Part shown: one piece after another, positions 44,932 to 54,679 of the stretch
How positions within the stretch are numbered: the first letter of the stretch is position 1
Layout of the letters: every line of letters begins with the position of its first letter
Assembly: GCF_008017535.1 (NCBI RefSeq)
Contig: NZ_VRUA01000015.1
Coordinates: 1-64,000, forward strand
DNA from: Ottowia flava
GTDB taxonomy: Bacteria > Pseudomonadota > Gammaproteobacteria > Burkholderiales > Burkholderiaceae_C
Length of the DNA: 64,000 nt
Direction of reading: 5' to 3'
The notes under the pieces: generated by a model
What the model saw: only the letters and a program-made list of their open reading frames with translations
Told to the model about the DNA's origin: nothing
Database searches by the model: none
Position numbers and translations under genes: made by a program

Positions 44932-45267
44932 GCCACGCGCGGCGACGTCGGCAGCGACAACACAGACAGGCAAATGGTGGCGCTGCGGCGCCAAACAAGA
45001 GCGGCGCCCCAACCGCAGGGTATGTTCAAGCCGCGGCCGGACAACGTGGTCATGCAGCGCACGGCGGCGGGGCGGTCATCGGTGGACGCATGCCGACAAG
45101 GGTACACGATCGCGTTGGGCGCCTCGAAAAAGATAGCGCCGGGCCAGCGCGCTGAAAATGTCGAGCGATTGGCGTGTGCGCGCGCCCGTCGAGCGCACAT
45201 TGGGGTGTCGGCGCTGCGCGTCCGCGGTATCCGCGCAGCGCAGTCTGGCGATAAACGCGCGCGCGCC
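44932..45267. other. Intergenic region after tRNA-Leu
   Basis: About 336 bp between the tandem terminators and the end of rimO. Short open frames exist on both strands but none has a credible start, codon bias or family. I see no repeat copy and no strong palindrome. Confidence 0.5.
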
Positions 45268-46689
45268 TCAGATCGGCACCGCCACCAGGTCGTGCCCTTG
45301 CGTGCCGACGATGCGCGCACGGGTGAATTCGCCTACCTTCATTTGCTTGCTGAGCTTTTCGGGCGGCAGCAGCTGCACCACGCCGTCGATCTCCGGTGCG
45401 TCGGCGTAGCTGCGCCCGACTCCGCCCTTGCGGCCCTGGGCCGGTGCCGAATCGACCAGCACCTGCATCGTCGCGCCGACACGATCGCGCAGCTTGGCGG
45501 TGGACACGGCTTCGGCCACTTCCATGAAGCGGGCGCGGCGCTCTTCGCGCAGCTCGGCCGGCAACATGCCGGGCAAGTCGTTCGCGGTGGCGCCTTCAAC
45601 GGGCGAATAGGCGAAGCAGCCGGCGCGGTCGATGCGGGCTTCGCGCACGAAGTCGAGCAGGTGCTCAAACTCGGCTTCGGTCTCGCCCGGAAAGCCGGCG
45701 ATGAAGGTAGAGCGCACGACCAGCTCAGGGCAGATCTCGCGCCAGCGCGCCAGGCGCTCCAGGTTTTTCTCGCCGCTGGCCGGGCGCTTCATGCGGCGCA
45801 GCACGTCGGGGTGGCTGTGCTGAAAGGGCACGTCCAGGTAAGGCAGCACACGGCCTTCGGCCATCAACGGCAGGATCTCGTCGACGTGCGGGTACGGGTA
45901 AACGTAGTGCAGACGCACCCAGGCGCCGTGCGGCTCGGCCAGCTCGGACAGCGCTTGCACCAATTCGAGCATGCGCGTCTTGACCGGGCGACCGTCCCAG
46001 AAGCCGGTGCGGTACTTCACGTCGACGCCGTAGGCCGAGGTGTCCTGGCTGATCACCAGCAGCTCTTTCACGCCGCCTTCAAACAGCGCGCGCGCCTCCT
46101 TCAGCACATCGCCGATCGGGCGGCTGACCAGGTCGCCGCGCATCGACGGGATGATGCAGAAGGTGCAGCGGTGGTTGCAGCCCTCGCTGATCTTCAAATA
46201 AGCGTAGTGGCGCGGCGTGAGCTTCAGGCCCGCTTCGCCAAAGGCGCCAGGCACCAGGTCGATGAAGGGGTCGTGCGGCTTGGGCAGGTGCTGGTGCACC
46301 GCGTCCATCACCTCCTGCGTGGCGTGCGGGCCGGTGACGGCCAGAACGGACGGGTGCAGGCTGCGCACCAGATTTTCATCGTCTTTTTGTCGTTCCGCCC
46401 TAGAACCATCAGCGCGACCAGCTATCGTTTTTGCACCAAGGCAACCGGTGACAATGACTTTGCCGTTGACCGACAAGGCCTCGCCGATGGTGTCCAGGCT
46501 TTCCTTGACGGCCTCGTCGATGAAGCCGCAGGTGTTGACGATGACGAGGTCAGCGCCTTCAAAGGTCTTGCTGGTGGCGTAGCCCTCGGCCGACAACTGG
46601 GTCAGGATCAGTTCGGAGTCGGTCAGCGCTTTCGGGCAGCCCAGGCTGACAAATCCGATGCGCGGGGCCGGCGTGGTGGTTTCACTCAT
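45268..46689 (-). CDS. rimO: Ribosomal protein uS12 methylthiotransferase RimO, with repeat insertion
   Basis: 473-residue radical-SAM enzyme that methylthiolates an Asp of ribosomal protein S12. Domains: UPF0004 with [17 protein letters not shown] and VTGCLGA (three cluster Cys); radical SAM with [16 protein letters not shown]-terminal TRAM ([24 protein letters not shown], in pieces). The normal distance from VTGCLGA to [16 protein letters not shown] is filled with an extra segment, residues about 86-107 ([20 protein letters not shown]), encoded by repeat R17. It lies on a loop right after the third cluster cysteine, so the protein is probably still active. Confidence 0.96.
   Translation of the reverse strand: MSETTTPAPRIGFVSLGCPKALTDSELILTQLSAEGYATSKTFEGADLVIVNTCGFIDEAVKESLDTIGEALSVNGKVIVTGCLGAKTIAGRADGSRAERQKDDENLVRSLHPSVLAVTGPHATQEVMDAVHQHLPKPHDPFIDLVPGAFGEAGLKLTPRHYAYLKISEGCNHRCTFCIIPSMRGDLVSRPIGDVLKEARALFEGGVKELLVISQDTSAYGVDVKYRTGFWDGRPVKTRMLELVQALSELAEPHGAWVRLHYVYPYPHVDEILPLMAEGRVLPYLDVPFQHSHPDVLRRMKRPASGEKNLERLARWREICPELVVRSTFIAGFPGETEAEFEHLLDFVREARIDRAGCFAYSPVEGATANDLPGMLPAELREERRARFMEVAEAVSTAKLRDRVGATMQVLVDSAPAQGRKGGVGRSYADAPEIDGVVQLLPPEKLSKQMKVGEFTRARIVGTQGHDLVAVPI
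46370..46434 (-). repeat. Dispersed repeat copy R17, inside rimO
   Basis: In-frame sense copy: ACGATAGCTGGTCGCGCTGA, GGTTCTAGGGC. Read as ATA-GCT-GGT-CGC-GCT-GAT-GGT-TCT-AGG-GCG, the same frame as R15 and R18. Confidence 0.87.
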
Positions 46690-46740
46690 CCCGCGATTGT
46701 CGCAGCCTGGGCCCCGCTGCGCTGCCGCTGGTGCGAGTCT

Positions 46741-47355
46741 TCAGCGCTTGAGGCCGAAGGCGCCCCACATCTGCTCGGTCTGCTTGGTCATTTGCTCCTG
46801 CATCTGCAGGAACATGTTCTTGGACTGTTCGAGGTAATTGCCCATCACGCCCTGCATCAGCGGCGACTGCATGCGCATGAACTGCGACCACAGTTCGGGT
46901 GACAGGCCTTGCGACTGTTCGGACAGCTTGGCCTGGATCTCGATGAAGGACTGGATGTTCTTTTCGAGGTACGAGCCCATGAAGCCCTGCAGCGCGTGGC
47001 CGTAGAAGCGGATGATGCTGGACAACATGGTCTCGGTGAACATCGGCGCGCCGCCGGCTTCTTCTTCCAGGATGATCTGCAGCAGGATGCTGCGCGTGAG
47101 GTCTTCGCCGCTCTTGGCGTCGCGCACCACGAAGAGTTCGCGGTCCATCACCAACTGGCGCACCTGGGCCAAGGTGATGTAGCTGGAGCTGGCGGTGTCG
47201 TACAGGCGCCGGTTGGGGTATTTCTTGATGACGCGCAAGCCGTCGTCGGCTGGCTGCGCGGGAGGCTTGGAAGCCTTGCCGCTTTTTGGGTTCGGCGCGG
47301 CGGCAGGGGAGGAACTACGGCTCATCTGGGGGCGTCGTGCTGCATTGCGATTCAT
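46741..47355 (-). CDS. phaR: Polyhydroxyalkanoate synthesis repressor PhaR
   Basis: 204 residues. The PHB/PHA accumulation regulator DNA-binding domain begins at RVIKKYPNRRLYDTASSSYI (about residue 42). The following PHB_acc repeats include TETMLSSIIRFYGHALQGFM and MQSPLMQGVMGNYLEQSKN. It represses phasin and its own gene and is released by binding PHA granules. A start at the next Met (47325, MSRSSSP) is also possible; the first 40 residues are Pro/Ser/Lys-rich. Indicates PHA storage, although no PHA synthase is in this window. Confidence 0.95.
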   Translation of the reverse strand: MNRNAARRPQMSRSSSPAAAPNPKSGKASKPPAQPADDGLRVIKKYPNRRLYDTASSSYITLAQVRQLVMDRELFVVRDAKSGEDLTRSILLQIILEEEAGGAPMFTETMLSSIIRFYGHALQGFMGSYLEKNIQSFIEIQAKLSEQSQGLSPELWSQFMRMQSPLMQGVMGNYLEQSKNMFLQMQEQMTKQTEQMWGAFGLKR

Positions 47356-47554
47356 TCTAGACGGCCAACCCCAGCCGCCTCGCCATGGCTAACCCTGATG
47401 TTAAAAGTGCTGAAAGTACGCGCAGTTGCGTGATTTTCAGTTGCGATGAGGCGCCCCAGCAAGGTAGGTCAACGCCCCGACAGCCTCGCCGCTTGCTGCG
47501 CCGCACACGGTCGCAGCCTTCCGGCGAGGGCTCGCCCAGCGACCGGGCCATCGC

Positions 47555-48751
47555 TCAACCGCCGTACAGCCAAGGGACGTCGAGCAGCCGCTCGCCGAGC
47601 AGGCGCATGGAGGCATCTCTGCCCACGCGCACCAGACCCGTGGAATGAAAGATCTGACCGTTGCGCCAGGCCCGCGCCTGAACACGGGCCACGCGCTGCC
47701 AGCGCGCGAGGGCGTAGCGCTGCAAGCGGGTCGGTACGTCGACCGCATCGATGCCGATCGCACGCGCGAGTTCGGCTGCATCCTCGATCGCCATGCCCGC
47801 CCCCTGCGCCAGGAACGGCACCATCGGATGCGCCGCATCGCCCAGTAAAACCGCGCGCCCGCGCACCAACTGGTTGGTTGCCCTCACTGGTGGTCTGCCC
47901 GCCAGCGCCCACAGGCGCCAGACATAGGGATTCACGCTCGCCTCTGGCGCGGCATCGATCAGCGCCCGCAGAGGCGCACACAGAGGGCCCAAGGCACGCG
48001 CCAGGTCGGCAGCGTGGCCGCCGTGGTCCCAGTCCTGCGCATTGGCAGGCGGCGACCCCAGCACAATGGCCACCACGTTCACCCACGCGCCACCGCGCAC
48101 TGGGTACTGCACCACATGCAAACGAGGGCCAAGCCAGGCGGTCACCTCGTTGCCGCGCAGGCCGGCCGGCAAGGCGTCGCTGCGCAGCATGGCGCGGTAG
48201 GCCAGATGGCCTGTCAGGCGCGGCGGTCCATCGTGCAGCAACTGCTCGCGCACAGCGCTCCAGACGCCGTCGGCACCCACCAGTACGTCGCCCTCGACAT
48301 CGACGCCACGCGAGGTGCGCAGGGTCACTGCGTCTGCGTCGACGGCGCAGCGGACAACTGCATGGTCCAGGCACAGATGCACACGCTCCTGCTGCAAGAG
48401 AGCACGCGTCAGCACCTCGTGCAGATCGGCGCGATGGACCGTGGCGTAAGGCGCGCCATAGCGCGCCGCCATGCGCGCGCCCAGCGCCAAGCGACCCAAC
48501 TCAGCCCCGCTTGCCGCGTCGCGCACCCGCAGGGCTTCAGGGAAGGCGGCCACGCCCTTCAGCGCATCGCCCAAACCCCACTGAATCAGCACCCGAGTGG
48601 CATTGGGGCCAAGCTGAATACCCGCCCCGACCTCGCTGAACACAGGAGCGCGCTCGTAAAGGCGCACCTCGCAACCGGCGCGCGCCGTGGCCAGCGCTGC
48701 CGCAACCCCGCCAATGCCGCCTCCCGCGACCAATACCTCCAACGCACTCAT
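47555..48751 (-). CDS. FAD-dependent aromatic monooxygenase (salicylate hydroxylase type)
   Basis: 398 residues. FAD-binding GGGIGG (residues 10-15) in VLVAGGGIGGVAAAL, the middle motif VLVGADGVWSAVR and the C-terminal GRAVLLGDAAHPMVPFLAQG are the three signatures of class A flavoprotein hydroxylases. These use NAD(P)H and O2 to hydroxylate phenolic acids. FSEVGAGIQLGPNATRVL is close to salicylate and 3-hydroxybenzoate 6-hydroxylases. No partner genes for ring cleavage are nearby, so the substrate is open. Confidence 0.9.
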   Translation of the reverse strand: MSALEVLVAGGGIGGVAAALATARAGCEVRLYERAPVFSEVGAGIQLGPNATRVLIQWGLGDALKGVAAFPEALRVRDAASGAELGRLALGARMAARYGAPYATVHRADLHEVLTRALLQQERVHLCLDHAVVRCAVDADAVTLRTSRGVDVEGDVLVGADGVWSAVREQLLHDGPPRLTGHLAYRAMLRSDALPAGLRGNEVTAWLGPRLHVVQYPVRGGAWVNVVAIVLGSPPANAQDWDHGGHAADLARALGPLCAPLRALIDAAPEASVNPYVWRLWALAGRPPVRATNQLVRGRAVLLGDAAHPMVPFLAQGAGMAIEDAAELARAIGIDAVDVPTRLQRYALARWQRVARVQARAWRNGQIFHSTGLVRVGRDASMRLLGERLLDVPWLYGG

Positions 48752-48815
48752 GCGCCGATTGTGCCGCCTGAACCACCGCGGCTGCGGTGCGCCATGGCGT
48801 CAGACATAAGAAAAA

Positions 48816-48841
48816 CCCCGGCAGCGCATGCGCTGCCGGGG
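48816..48841 (-). terminator. Rho-independent terminator of acnA
   Basis: Perfect 10-bp stem CCCCGGCAGC / GCTGCCGGGG with a GCATGC centre, followed on the minus strand by TTTTT. It lies 27 bp after the acnA stop codon. Confidence 0.9.
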
Positions 48842-48868
48842 CATAGGCAAGGCGTGCCCGATGGCCCG

Positions 48869-51781
48869 TCAGGCCAACAACTGCCGCAGCACGTAGGGCA
48901 GGATGCCGCCGGCGCGGAAGTAGTCGACCTCGATCGGCGTGTCGATGCGCAGCGTCAGCGAAGCTTCGTCCTTGGTGCCATCGGCGCGCGTGATCACCAG
49001 ACGCGCGTCGCTTTGCGGCGTCAGTTGCTCGTCGCAGACGATCTCAACCAGCTCGTCGCCCTTCAGCCCCAGCGATTCCCAGGATTCGCCGGCCTTGAAC
49101 TGCAGGGGCAGCACGCCCATGCCCACCAGGTTGCTGCGGTGGATGCGTTCGAAGCTCTTGGCGACCACGGCCTTGATGCCCAGCAACTGCGTGCCCTTGG
49201 CGGCCCAATCGCGGCTGGAGCCGGTGCCGTACTCCTCGCCTGCGAACACCACCGTGGGCACGCCTGCGGCGATGTACTTCATGGCCGCGTCGTAGATGTA
49301 CTGTTTGGTGCCCTGCAGCGCGCCGGGTTGCTGGAACAGCGTGAGGCCGCCCTCTTCGCGGCTGCCGCTTTCCAGCGGCGGCAGCATCAGGTTCTTGATG
49401 CGCACGTTGGCGAAGGTGCCGCGCATCATGACTTCGTGGTTGCCGCGGCGCGCGCCGTAGCTGTTGAAGTCGGCCTTCTGCACGCCGTGGTCCAGCAGCC
49501 ACTGGCCCGCGGGCGAACTGTCCTTGATGCTGCCGGCGGGCGAGATGTGGTCGGTGGTGATGCTGTCGCCGAACAGCGCCATGATGCGGGCGCCGCTCAC
49601 GCGATGGGCATCATTTTGGCCGCCAGCCCCTGTCAGATCTGCGCGGGCAGCTCCTGATTCGTTAGCAAAATCGGCAAAGAACGGCGGCTCGGCAATGTAC
49701 GTGCTGGTGGGCCAGTTGTAGACCTGCCCGGTCACGCCCTCGATGCGCTCCCACAGCTTGCCCGGCTCGGTCGCGACCTTGGCGTAGTTCTCGCGGAAGG
49801 CCTTGCCCTTCATCGCGTACTTCAGCAGCTTGTTGATCTCGTCGCTGGTCGGCCAGATGTCGCCCAGGAACACATCCTTGCCGCCTTTGCCCTTGCCCAC
49901 GGGCTGGGTCATCAGGTCGACCATCATGTTGCCGGCAATGGCGTACGCCACCACCAGCGGCGGGCTGGCCAGGAAGTTGGCCTTCAGGTTCGGGTGGATG
50001 CGCGCCTCGAAGTTGCGGTTGCCCGACAGCACGGCCGCGGCCACCAGTTCGTTGCGGGTGATGGCCTCGTTGATCTCGGGCGCCAGGTCACCCGCGTTGC
50101 CGATGCAGGTGGTGCAGCCGTAACCGGCCACGGCAAAGCCCAGCTTTTCCAGGTAGGGCAGCAGGCCGGTTTCGGTCAGGTACTCGGTGACGATGCGCGA
50201 GCCGGGGGCCAGCGAGGTCTTGACGTGCGGCTTGACGGTCAGCCCCGCCTGCACCGCCTTCTTGGCCAGAAGACCGGCGGCCAGCAGCACGCTGGGGTTG
50301 CTGGTGTTGGTACAGCTGGTGATGGCGGCAATCAGCACGTCGCCGTTGCCCAGCGAGTATTCGCTGACCGAGATCGGCTCGACCACATCGGCCTCGGCCA
50401 GCGCGGCGGCCAGCGTCGACTTGTTGGCCACCATTTCGACCATGGCGCGCGGCGCGCCCAGCGGCGTGGGCGCCTCGGCCGGTGCGCGCTCGTCCGCATC
50501 CGGCACGTTGTCGCGCGTGACGTGCACGCGGGTGTGCAGCAACTCGGCCGGGCGGTTGAAGCCGTTGTCGCTCATCGGCTTGGAGAACAGCTCGACAAAC
50601 TGGCGCGAGACGTTGCCCAGCTCGATGCGGTCTTGCGGGCGCTTGGGGCCAGCGAGGCTCGGGGCCACGGTGCCCAGGTCCAGCGTGATGACCTGCGAAT
50701 AGTCGATTTCGCCCGCCTTGGGGATGCCGAACAGCTTCTGCGCCTTGAAGTAGGCCTCGAACGCGTCGATCTCGGCCTTGGTGCGGCCCGTGCCCTGGAA
50801 GTACTCGATGGTGCGCTCGTCCACCGGGAAGAAGCCCATGGTTGCGCCGTATTCGGGCGCCATGTTGCCGATGGTGGCGCGGTCGGGCAGGCTGAGCGTG
50901 CGCGTGCCTTCGCCGAAGAATTCGACGAACTTGCCGACAACCTTGTGCTGGCGCAGGATCTCGGTCACCGTCAGCACCAGGTCGGTGGCGGTGCAGCCTT
51001 CGCGCAGGCGGCCTTTCAGCTCAAAGCCCACCACATCGGGCGTGAGGAAGTACACCGGCTGACCCAGCATGGCGGCTTCGGCCTCGATGCCGCCCACGCC
51101 CCAACCCACCACGCCGATGCCGTTGATCATGGTGGTGTGGCTGTCGGTGCCGACCAGGGTGTCGGGGTAGTACACGCCGTCGGCGCGCTTGTGCACGCCG
51201 CGCGCCAGGTATTCCAGGTTGACCTGGTGCACGATGCCGAAGCCCGGCGGCACCACGCCGAAGGTGTCAAACGCCTGCATGCCCCATTTCATGAACTCGT
51301 AGCGCTCGCGGTTGCGCAGGAATTCGAGCTTCATGTTCAGGTCGAGCGCGTTCTTCTTGCCGTAGTAGTCGACCATGACCGAGTGGTCGACCACCAGATC
51401 CACCGGCACCAGCGGCTCGATCTTCTTGGGGTCCTTGCCCATCGCAGCGGCGGTCGAACGCATCGCCGCCAGGTCGGCCAGCAGCGGCACGCCAGTGAAG
51501 TCCTGCAGCACCACGCGGGCGACGGTGAAGGGAATCTCGTCGGTGCGGGCGGCCTTGGGCTGCCAGTTGGCGAGCTGGGCGACGTGCTCGGCGGTGACTT
51601 TCTTGCCGTCGCAGTGGCGCAGCACCGACTCCAGCACGATGCGCAGCGACACCGGCAGGCGCTTGATGTTGGGGTACTTGCGGGCCAGCGCGGGCAGCGA
51701 GTAGAGCTGACCGGTCTTGCCGGAGCCGAGCTTGAACGGTTGGCGGGTGGAAGCGAAAGCGTGGGATTTTTGGGTAGCCAT
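48869..51781 (-). CDS. acnA: Aconitate hydratase A, with repeat insertion
   Basis: Isomerises citrate to isocitrate with a [4Fe-4S] cluster, in the TCA and glyoxylate cycles. Start ATG 51781 (MATQKSHAF), RBS AGGA upstream; 970 residues, about 80 longer than E. coli AcnA. Cluster cysteines are in [13 protein letters not shown] and [12 protein letters not shown]; the swivel domain has [16 protein letters not shown] and [16 protein letters not shown]. Repeat R18 adds about 20 residues ([20 protein letters not shown], 705-724) in the linker between the catalytic core and the swivel domain, just before [17 protein letters not shown]. Confidence 0.96.
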   Translation of the reverse strand: MATQKSHAFASTRQPFKLGSGKTGQLYSLPALARKYPNIKRLPVSLRIVLESVLRHCDGKKVTAEHVAQLANWQPKAARTDEIPFTVARVVLQDFTGVPLLADLAAMRSTAAAMGKDPKKIEPLVPVDLVVDHSVMVDYYGKKNALDLNMKLEFLRNRERYEFMKWGMQAFDTFGVVPPGFGIVHQVNLEYLARGVHKRADGVYYPDTLVGTDSHTTMINGIGVVGWGVGGIEAEAAMLGQPVYFLTPDVVGFELKGRLREGCTATDLVLTVTEILRQHKVVGKFVEFFGEGTRTLSLPDRATIGNMAPEYGATMGFFPVDERTIEYFQGTGRTKAEIDAFEAYFKAQKLFGIPKAGEIDYSQVITLDLGTVAPSLAGPKRPQDRIELGNVSRQFVELFSKPMSDNGFNRPAELLHTRVHVTRDNVPDADERAPAEAPTPLGAPRAMVEMVANKSTLAAALAEADVVEPISVSEYSLGNGDVLIAAITSCTNTSNPSVLLAAGLLAKKAVQAGLTVKPHVKTSLAPGSRIVTEYLTETGLLPYLEKLGFAVAGYGCTTCIGNAGDLAPEINEAITRNELVAAAVLSGNRNFEARIHPNLKANFLASPPLVVAYAIAGNMMVDLMTQPVGKGKGGKDVFLGDIWPTSDEINKLLKYAMKGKAFRENYAKVATEPGKLWERIEGVTGQVYNWPTSTYIAEPPFFADFANESGAARADLTGAGGQNDAHRVSGARIMALFGDSITTDHISPAGSIKDSSPAGQWLLDHGVQKADFNSYGARRGNHEVMMRGTFANVRIKNLMLPPLESGSREEGGLTLFQQPGALQGTKQYIYDAAMKYIAAGVPTVVFAGEEYGTGSSRDWAAKGTQLLGIKAVVAKSFERIHRSNLVGMGVLPLQFKAGESWESLGLKGDELVEIVCDEQLTPQSDARLVITRADGTKDEASLTLRIDTPIEVDYFRAGGILPYVLRQLLA
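49609..49668 (-). repeat. Dispersed repeat copy R18, inside acnA
   Basis: In-frame sense copy: TCAGGAGCTGCCCGCGCAGAT, AGGGGCTGGCGGCCAAAATG (49609-49668). Same frame as R15 and R17 (GGA-GCT-GCC-CGC-GCA-GAT). Confidence 0.82.
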
Positions 51782-51879
51782 GACGTCTTTCCTGGAGTTG
51801 TGGGCGCTCGCCGTAGCGATCACCGCCCATTGTGTCAGCACTCTAAAAGCCCTGCCACCCGACAACATCTCGCCACTCA

Positions 51880-51950
51880 TTTACAAGACAAATCGGACTC
51901 CCGCCCTACAACCATCTGCGCAGACAGCTCTCCATATGATAGCAAAAAGA
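51880..51950 (-). repeat. Dispersed repeat copy R19
   Basis: Well-kept intergenic copy upstream of acnA and in the same direction: GCTATCATATGGAGAGCTG, TCTGCGCAGATGGTTGTAGGGC (51885-51943), GTCCGATTTGTCTTGTAAAT. Confidence 0.9.
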
Positions 51951-52092
51951 AATTACTGGGCGATGCGCCCAGCCAAGGGACGCTGGCCCGGCGCCCCTGG
52001 CGCGATCGGCCGAGCCGCTGGCGGGACAACGGCGGCCCGCCAGCGCCTTGGTCTGCGCGGGAAAACGGCCGATGCGGGGACAATAGGCGCCC

Positions 52093-53481
52093 ATGAAAGC
52101 CCCTGAATTGCTGCTGCCGGCCGGCAGCCTCGACAAGATGCGCGCCGCCTACGACTTTGGCGCCGACGCGGTCTACGCCGGTCAGCCGCGCTACTCCCTG
52201 CGCGCGCGCAACAACGAATTCCGCCTGGAGCAGCTCGCCCAGGGCATCAACGAAGCGCATGCGCGCGGCAAGAAGTTCTTCGTCACCAGCAACCTGATCG
52301 CCCACAACGACAAGGTGCGCACCTACCTGCGCGACCTGGAGCCGGTCGTCGCGCTCAAGCCCGACGCGCTGATCATGGCCGACGCGGGCCTGATCATGCT
52401 GGTGCGCGAGAGGTGGCCGCACATCCCGGTGCACCTGTCGGTGCAAGCCAACACCACCAACTGGGCGGCGGTGAAGTTCTGGCAGAAGATGGGCGTGGCG
52501 CGCATCATCCTGTCGCGCGAGCTGAGCCTGGCCGAGGTCGAGCAAATCCGCCAGGAATGCCCCGATATGGAGCTGGAGGTGTTCGTGCATGGCGCGCTGT
52601 GCATCGCCTACAGCGGCCGTTGCCTGCTGAGTGGCTACTTCAACCGGCGCGACCCCAACCAGGGCACCTGCACCAACGCTTGCCGCTGGAACTACAAGAC
52701 GATGGACGCCGCGGTCGACCCCAACACCGGCGAGGCGCTCGCGCGCGGCGAGCAACTGGTCGGCTTCAACTTCGGGGCCGAGCAGGAACGTGCGGAAGAC
52801 GCTGCGGGATCGACCTGCGGCAACGGCCAGCGCCATCCTTCTGCTGACAAGGTCTACCTGATCGAGGAAGAAGGCCGGCCGGGCCAGCTGATGCCGATCA
52901 TGGAAGACGAGCACGGCACCTACATCATGAACAGCAAGGACCTGCGGGCGGTCGAACTGGTCGAAAAGCTGGCGAAGATCGGCGTCGATTCGCTCAAGAT
53001 CGAGGGCCGCACCAAGAGCCAGTACTACGTCGCGCGCACCGCGCAGGTGTACCGCCGCGCCATCGACGACGCCGTGGCCGGCCGCGCGTTCAACCCGCAA
53101 CTGATCACCGAGCTGGAAGGCCTGGCCAACCGCGGCTACACCAGCGGCTTTCTGGAGCGCAGGCCATCGCAGGACTACCAGAATTACGAGACCGGCCATT
53201 CGGTGGCCGCGCGCAGCCAGTTCGTGGGGGAAGTCAAGGCGCTGCAGGACGGCTGGGCCGAGGTCGAGACCAAGAACAGGTTTTCGGTGGGCGACTGGAT
53301 CGAGATCATCCACCCCAGCGGCAACCGCACGGTGCGCCTGGACCGGATGAAAAACCCCGAGGGCGAAGCGATCGAGGTGGCGGCAGGCAACCCGCTGCGC
53401 GTCTGGATTCCGGTGGACGGACCGGCCGAGCACGCGCTGATCGCCCGCCTGAGCCAGGCGCCCGCCGAAGCGACAGCATGA
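52093..53481 (+). CDS. U32-family peptidase/tRNA hydroxylation protein TrhP-like
   Basis: 462 residues of the U32 family, which includes YegQ/TrhP and RlhA. MKAPELLLPAGSLDKMRAAYDFGADAVYAG is the family N-terminus. The signature VFVHGALCIAYSGRCLLSGYF and TCTNACRWNY provide the Fe-S-type cysteines. TrhP makes 5-hydroxyuridine at the wobble base of some tRNAs, using prephenate; orthology is likely but not proven. Between LVGFNFG and VYLIEEEGRPG there is an unusual stretch (residues about 227-252) that does not match the dispersed repeat. Confidence 0.9.
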   Translation: MKAPELLLPAGSLDKMRAAYDFGADAVYAGQPRYSLRARNNEFRLEQLAQGINEAHARGKKFFVTSNLIAHNDKVRTYLRDLEPVVALKPDALIMADAGLIMLVRERWPHIPVHLSVQANTTNWAAVKFWQKMGVARIILSRELSLAEVEQIRQECPDMELEVFVHGALCIAYSGRCLLSGYFNRRDPNQGTCTNACRWNYKTMDAAVDPNTGEALARGEQLVGFNFGAEQERAEDAAGSTCGNGQRHPSADKVYLIEEEGRPGQLMPIMEDEHGTYIMNSKDLRAVELVEKLAKIGVDSLKIEGRTKSQYYVARTAQVYRRAIDDAVAGRAFNPQLITELEGLANRGYTSGFLERRPSQDYQNYETGHSVAARSQFVGEVKALQDGWAEVETKNRFSVGDWIEIIHPSGNRTVRLDRMKNPEGEAIEVAAGNPLRVWIPVDGPAEHALIARLSQAPAEATA

Positions 53482-53789
53482 CCCGGCAGCACAGAAGCAG
53501 GCGCTCGGAAATTTCCAGCGAAATCGCGCCCCACCCCTACAACCACTTGCGCAATCAGCTTCTCATTTGATAGCGTTTCAGCGATGACTGCGCAGCGCCG
53601 CCAGCTCGGTTCCGGCGATGGGTGCCAGGATTCTTGACGCTGGCCGGACCCCGCAGCGCTGTGACGTGGCTTTGCCACGCGATTGCTGGGTCAACCCTGC
53701 GCAGATGTTTACACTTTGACATCAAATGGATCGCCTCGGCGCCCTGTGCTCCGACCTCTCCCGACCGAACCCTCGCACCACGCTTTCGC
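53482..53789. other. Intergenic region with repeat R20
   Basis: 308 bp between the U32 peptidase and the zinc-ribbon gene. It holds repeat R20 near its left end. The right part contains TTGCTG ... GTTTACACTTTGACA (53682-53720), which may include the promoter of the zinc-ribbon gene, but spacing is not convincing. No gene is visible. Confidence 0.45.
53509..53578 (-). repeat. Dispersed repeat copy R20, the rightmost found
   Basis: AACGCTATCAAATGAGAAGC, TGATTGCGCAAGTGGTTGTA and GCGCGATTTCGCTGGAAAT are kept. No copy was found to the right of this one. Confidence 0.9.
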
Positions 53790-54623
53790 ATGTCGCTGAT
53801 CTGCCCCCAGTGTGGCGCCGAGAACCGGGCGCACGCCAAGTTCTGCCTCAAGTGCGCAAAACAGTTGGTGACGTTGCCCCCCACGCCGGAGGAACTGACT
53901 CGTGATGCGCGGCGCCGCAAGCGTCGCCGCCGCAGGGAAGCGCAAGCCTGGGCGGCAGACGCCGCGTCAGAATCCGCGCAAGCCATGGCAGACGCTCGAG
54001 CGCGGTCGCGTATGCGCTGGGGCGCGCCCGCGGCACTGGTGACGGCCGGTCTGGCGGCGCTGGCCCTCGCCGCCATTCTGTGGACGAACGCTCGTGACCG
54101 CGGTTCACCGCAGACCGATGCCGCGCTGACAGCCATCACTCCCGCGAGTGCAGCGTCGCCCGCCACAGCAGCGTCAGCGGAAAGTACTTCGTTGCGCGTC
54201 CCGGGCTCGGCTGAAGCCACCTCATCGTCCCCAGCTGCTGTGCTGGCCGCGGGCGAGGCAGCCTCAGCAGCCCTGAACGCCGCCCCCACGAGCGCCGGCG
54301 TTCGGCAGCCACCTGTCGCTGCGGTTGCGGCTGCGGCGCCTGCGCCGACCCGTCCCGCGTCCAAAACCAGCCGCCGGGCGCCGGAGCGTGCGCCCTCGGT
54401 CGTCGAAGTGGGCCCGTCCGCTGCGCCGACTGCTCCCGTTGCGCCTGGGCCTGCGCCCGCGGCTCCAACTGCGCCGGCCCCGTTGTGCGCCGACCGTGCC
54501 TTCATTTCGCGAGCGATCTGCCTGCAATCGGAATGCAACAAGCCCGCGCTGCGGCAGCATCCCAGCTGCATTCGCATGCGCGAGCAACAGGATGCCTTGA
54601 AGCACGCCAGTGGCGGGGGCTGA
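53790..54623 (+). CDS. Zinc-ribbon membrane protein of unknown function
   Basis: 277 residues from ATG 53790. An N-terminal zinc ribbon (CPQCGAENRAHAKFCLKC, residues 5-22) is followed by a strongly basic stretch (RDARRRKRRRRREAQ). One transmembrane helix lies at about residues 78-94 (LVTAGLAALALAAILW). A long Ala/Pro/Ser-rich linker precedes a small C-terminal Cys-rich part (CADRAFISRAICLQSECNKP ... SCIRMREQQ). The zinc ribbon would be cytoplasmic and the Cys domain periplasmic. I do not recognise the family; similar zinc-ribbon/TM proteins are common in Burkholderiales. Confidence 0.75.
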   Translation: MSLICPQCGAENRAHAKFCLKCAKQLVTLPPTPEELTRDARRRKRRRRREAQAWAADAASESAQAMADARARSRMRWGAPAALVTAGLAALALAAILWTNARDRGSPQTDAALTAITPASAASPATAASAESTSLRVPGSAEATSSSPAAVLAAGEAASAALNAAPTSAGVRQPPVAAVAAAAPAPTRPASKTSRRAPERAPSVVEVGPSAAPTAPVAPGPAPAAPTAPAPLCADRAFISRAICLQSECNKPALRQHPSCIRMREQQDALKHASGGG

Positions 54624-54679
54624 AGGCAAGGGCGCAACGTTCGCCGTGCGGGCGCGCTGCCCCCTCCCGCCTGCCGGTG

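Noticed and set aside
47395-47450. Sequence around GCGCAGTTGCGTGATTTTCAG as a degenerate repeat
   Set aside because: Only a few bases match and the order of blocks is wrong.
52768-52850. Unusual stretch in the U32 peptidase considered as a further in-frame repeat copy
   Set aside because: It lacks AGCTGNNTGCGCAG, TAGGGC and GGCCGATTTT in either orientation. It may be a lineage-specific loop of other origin.
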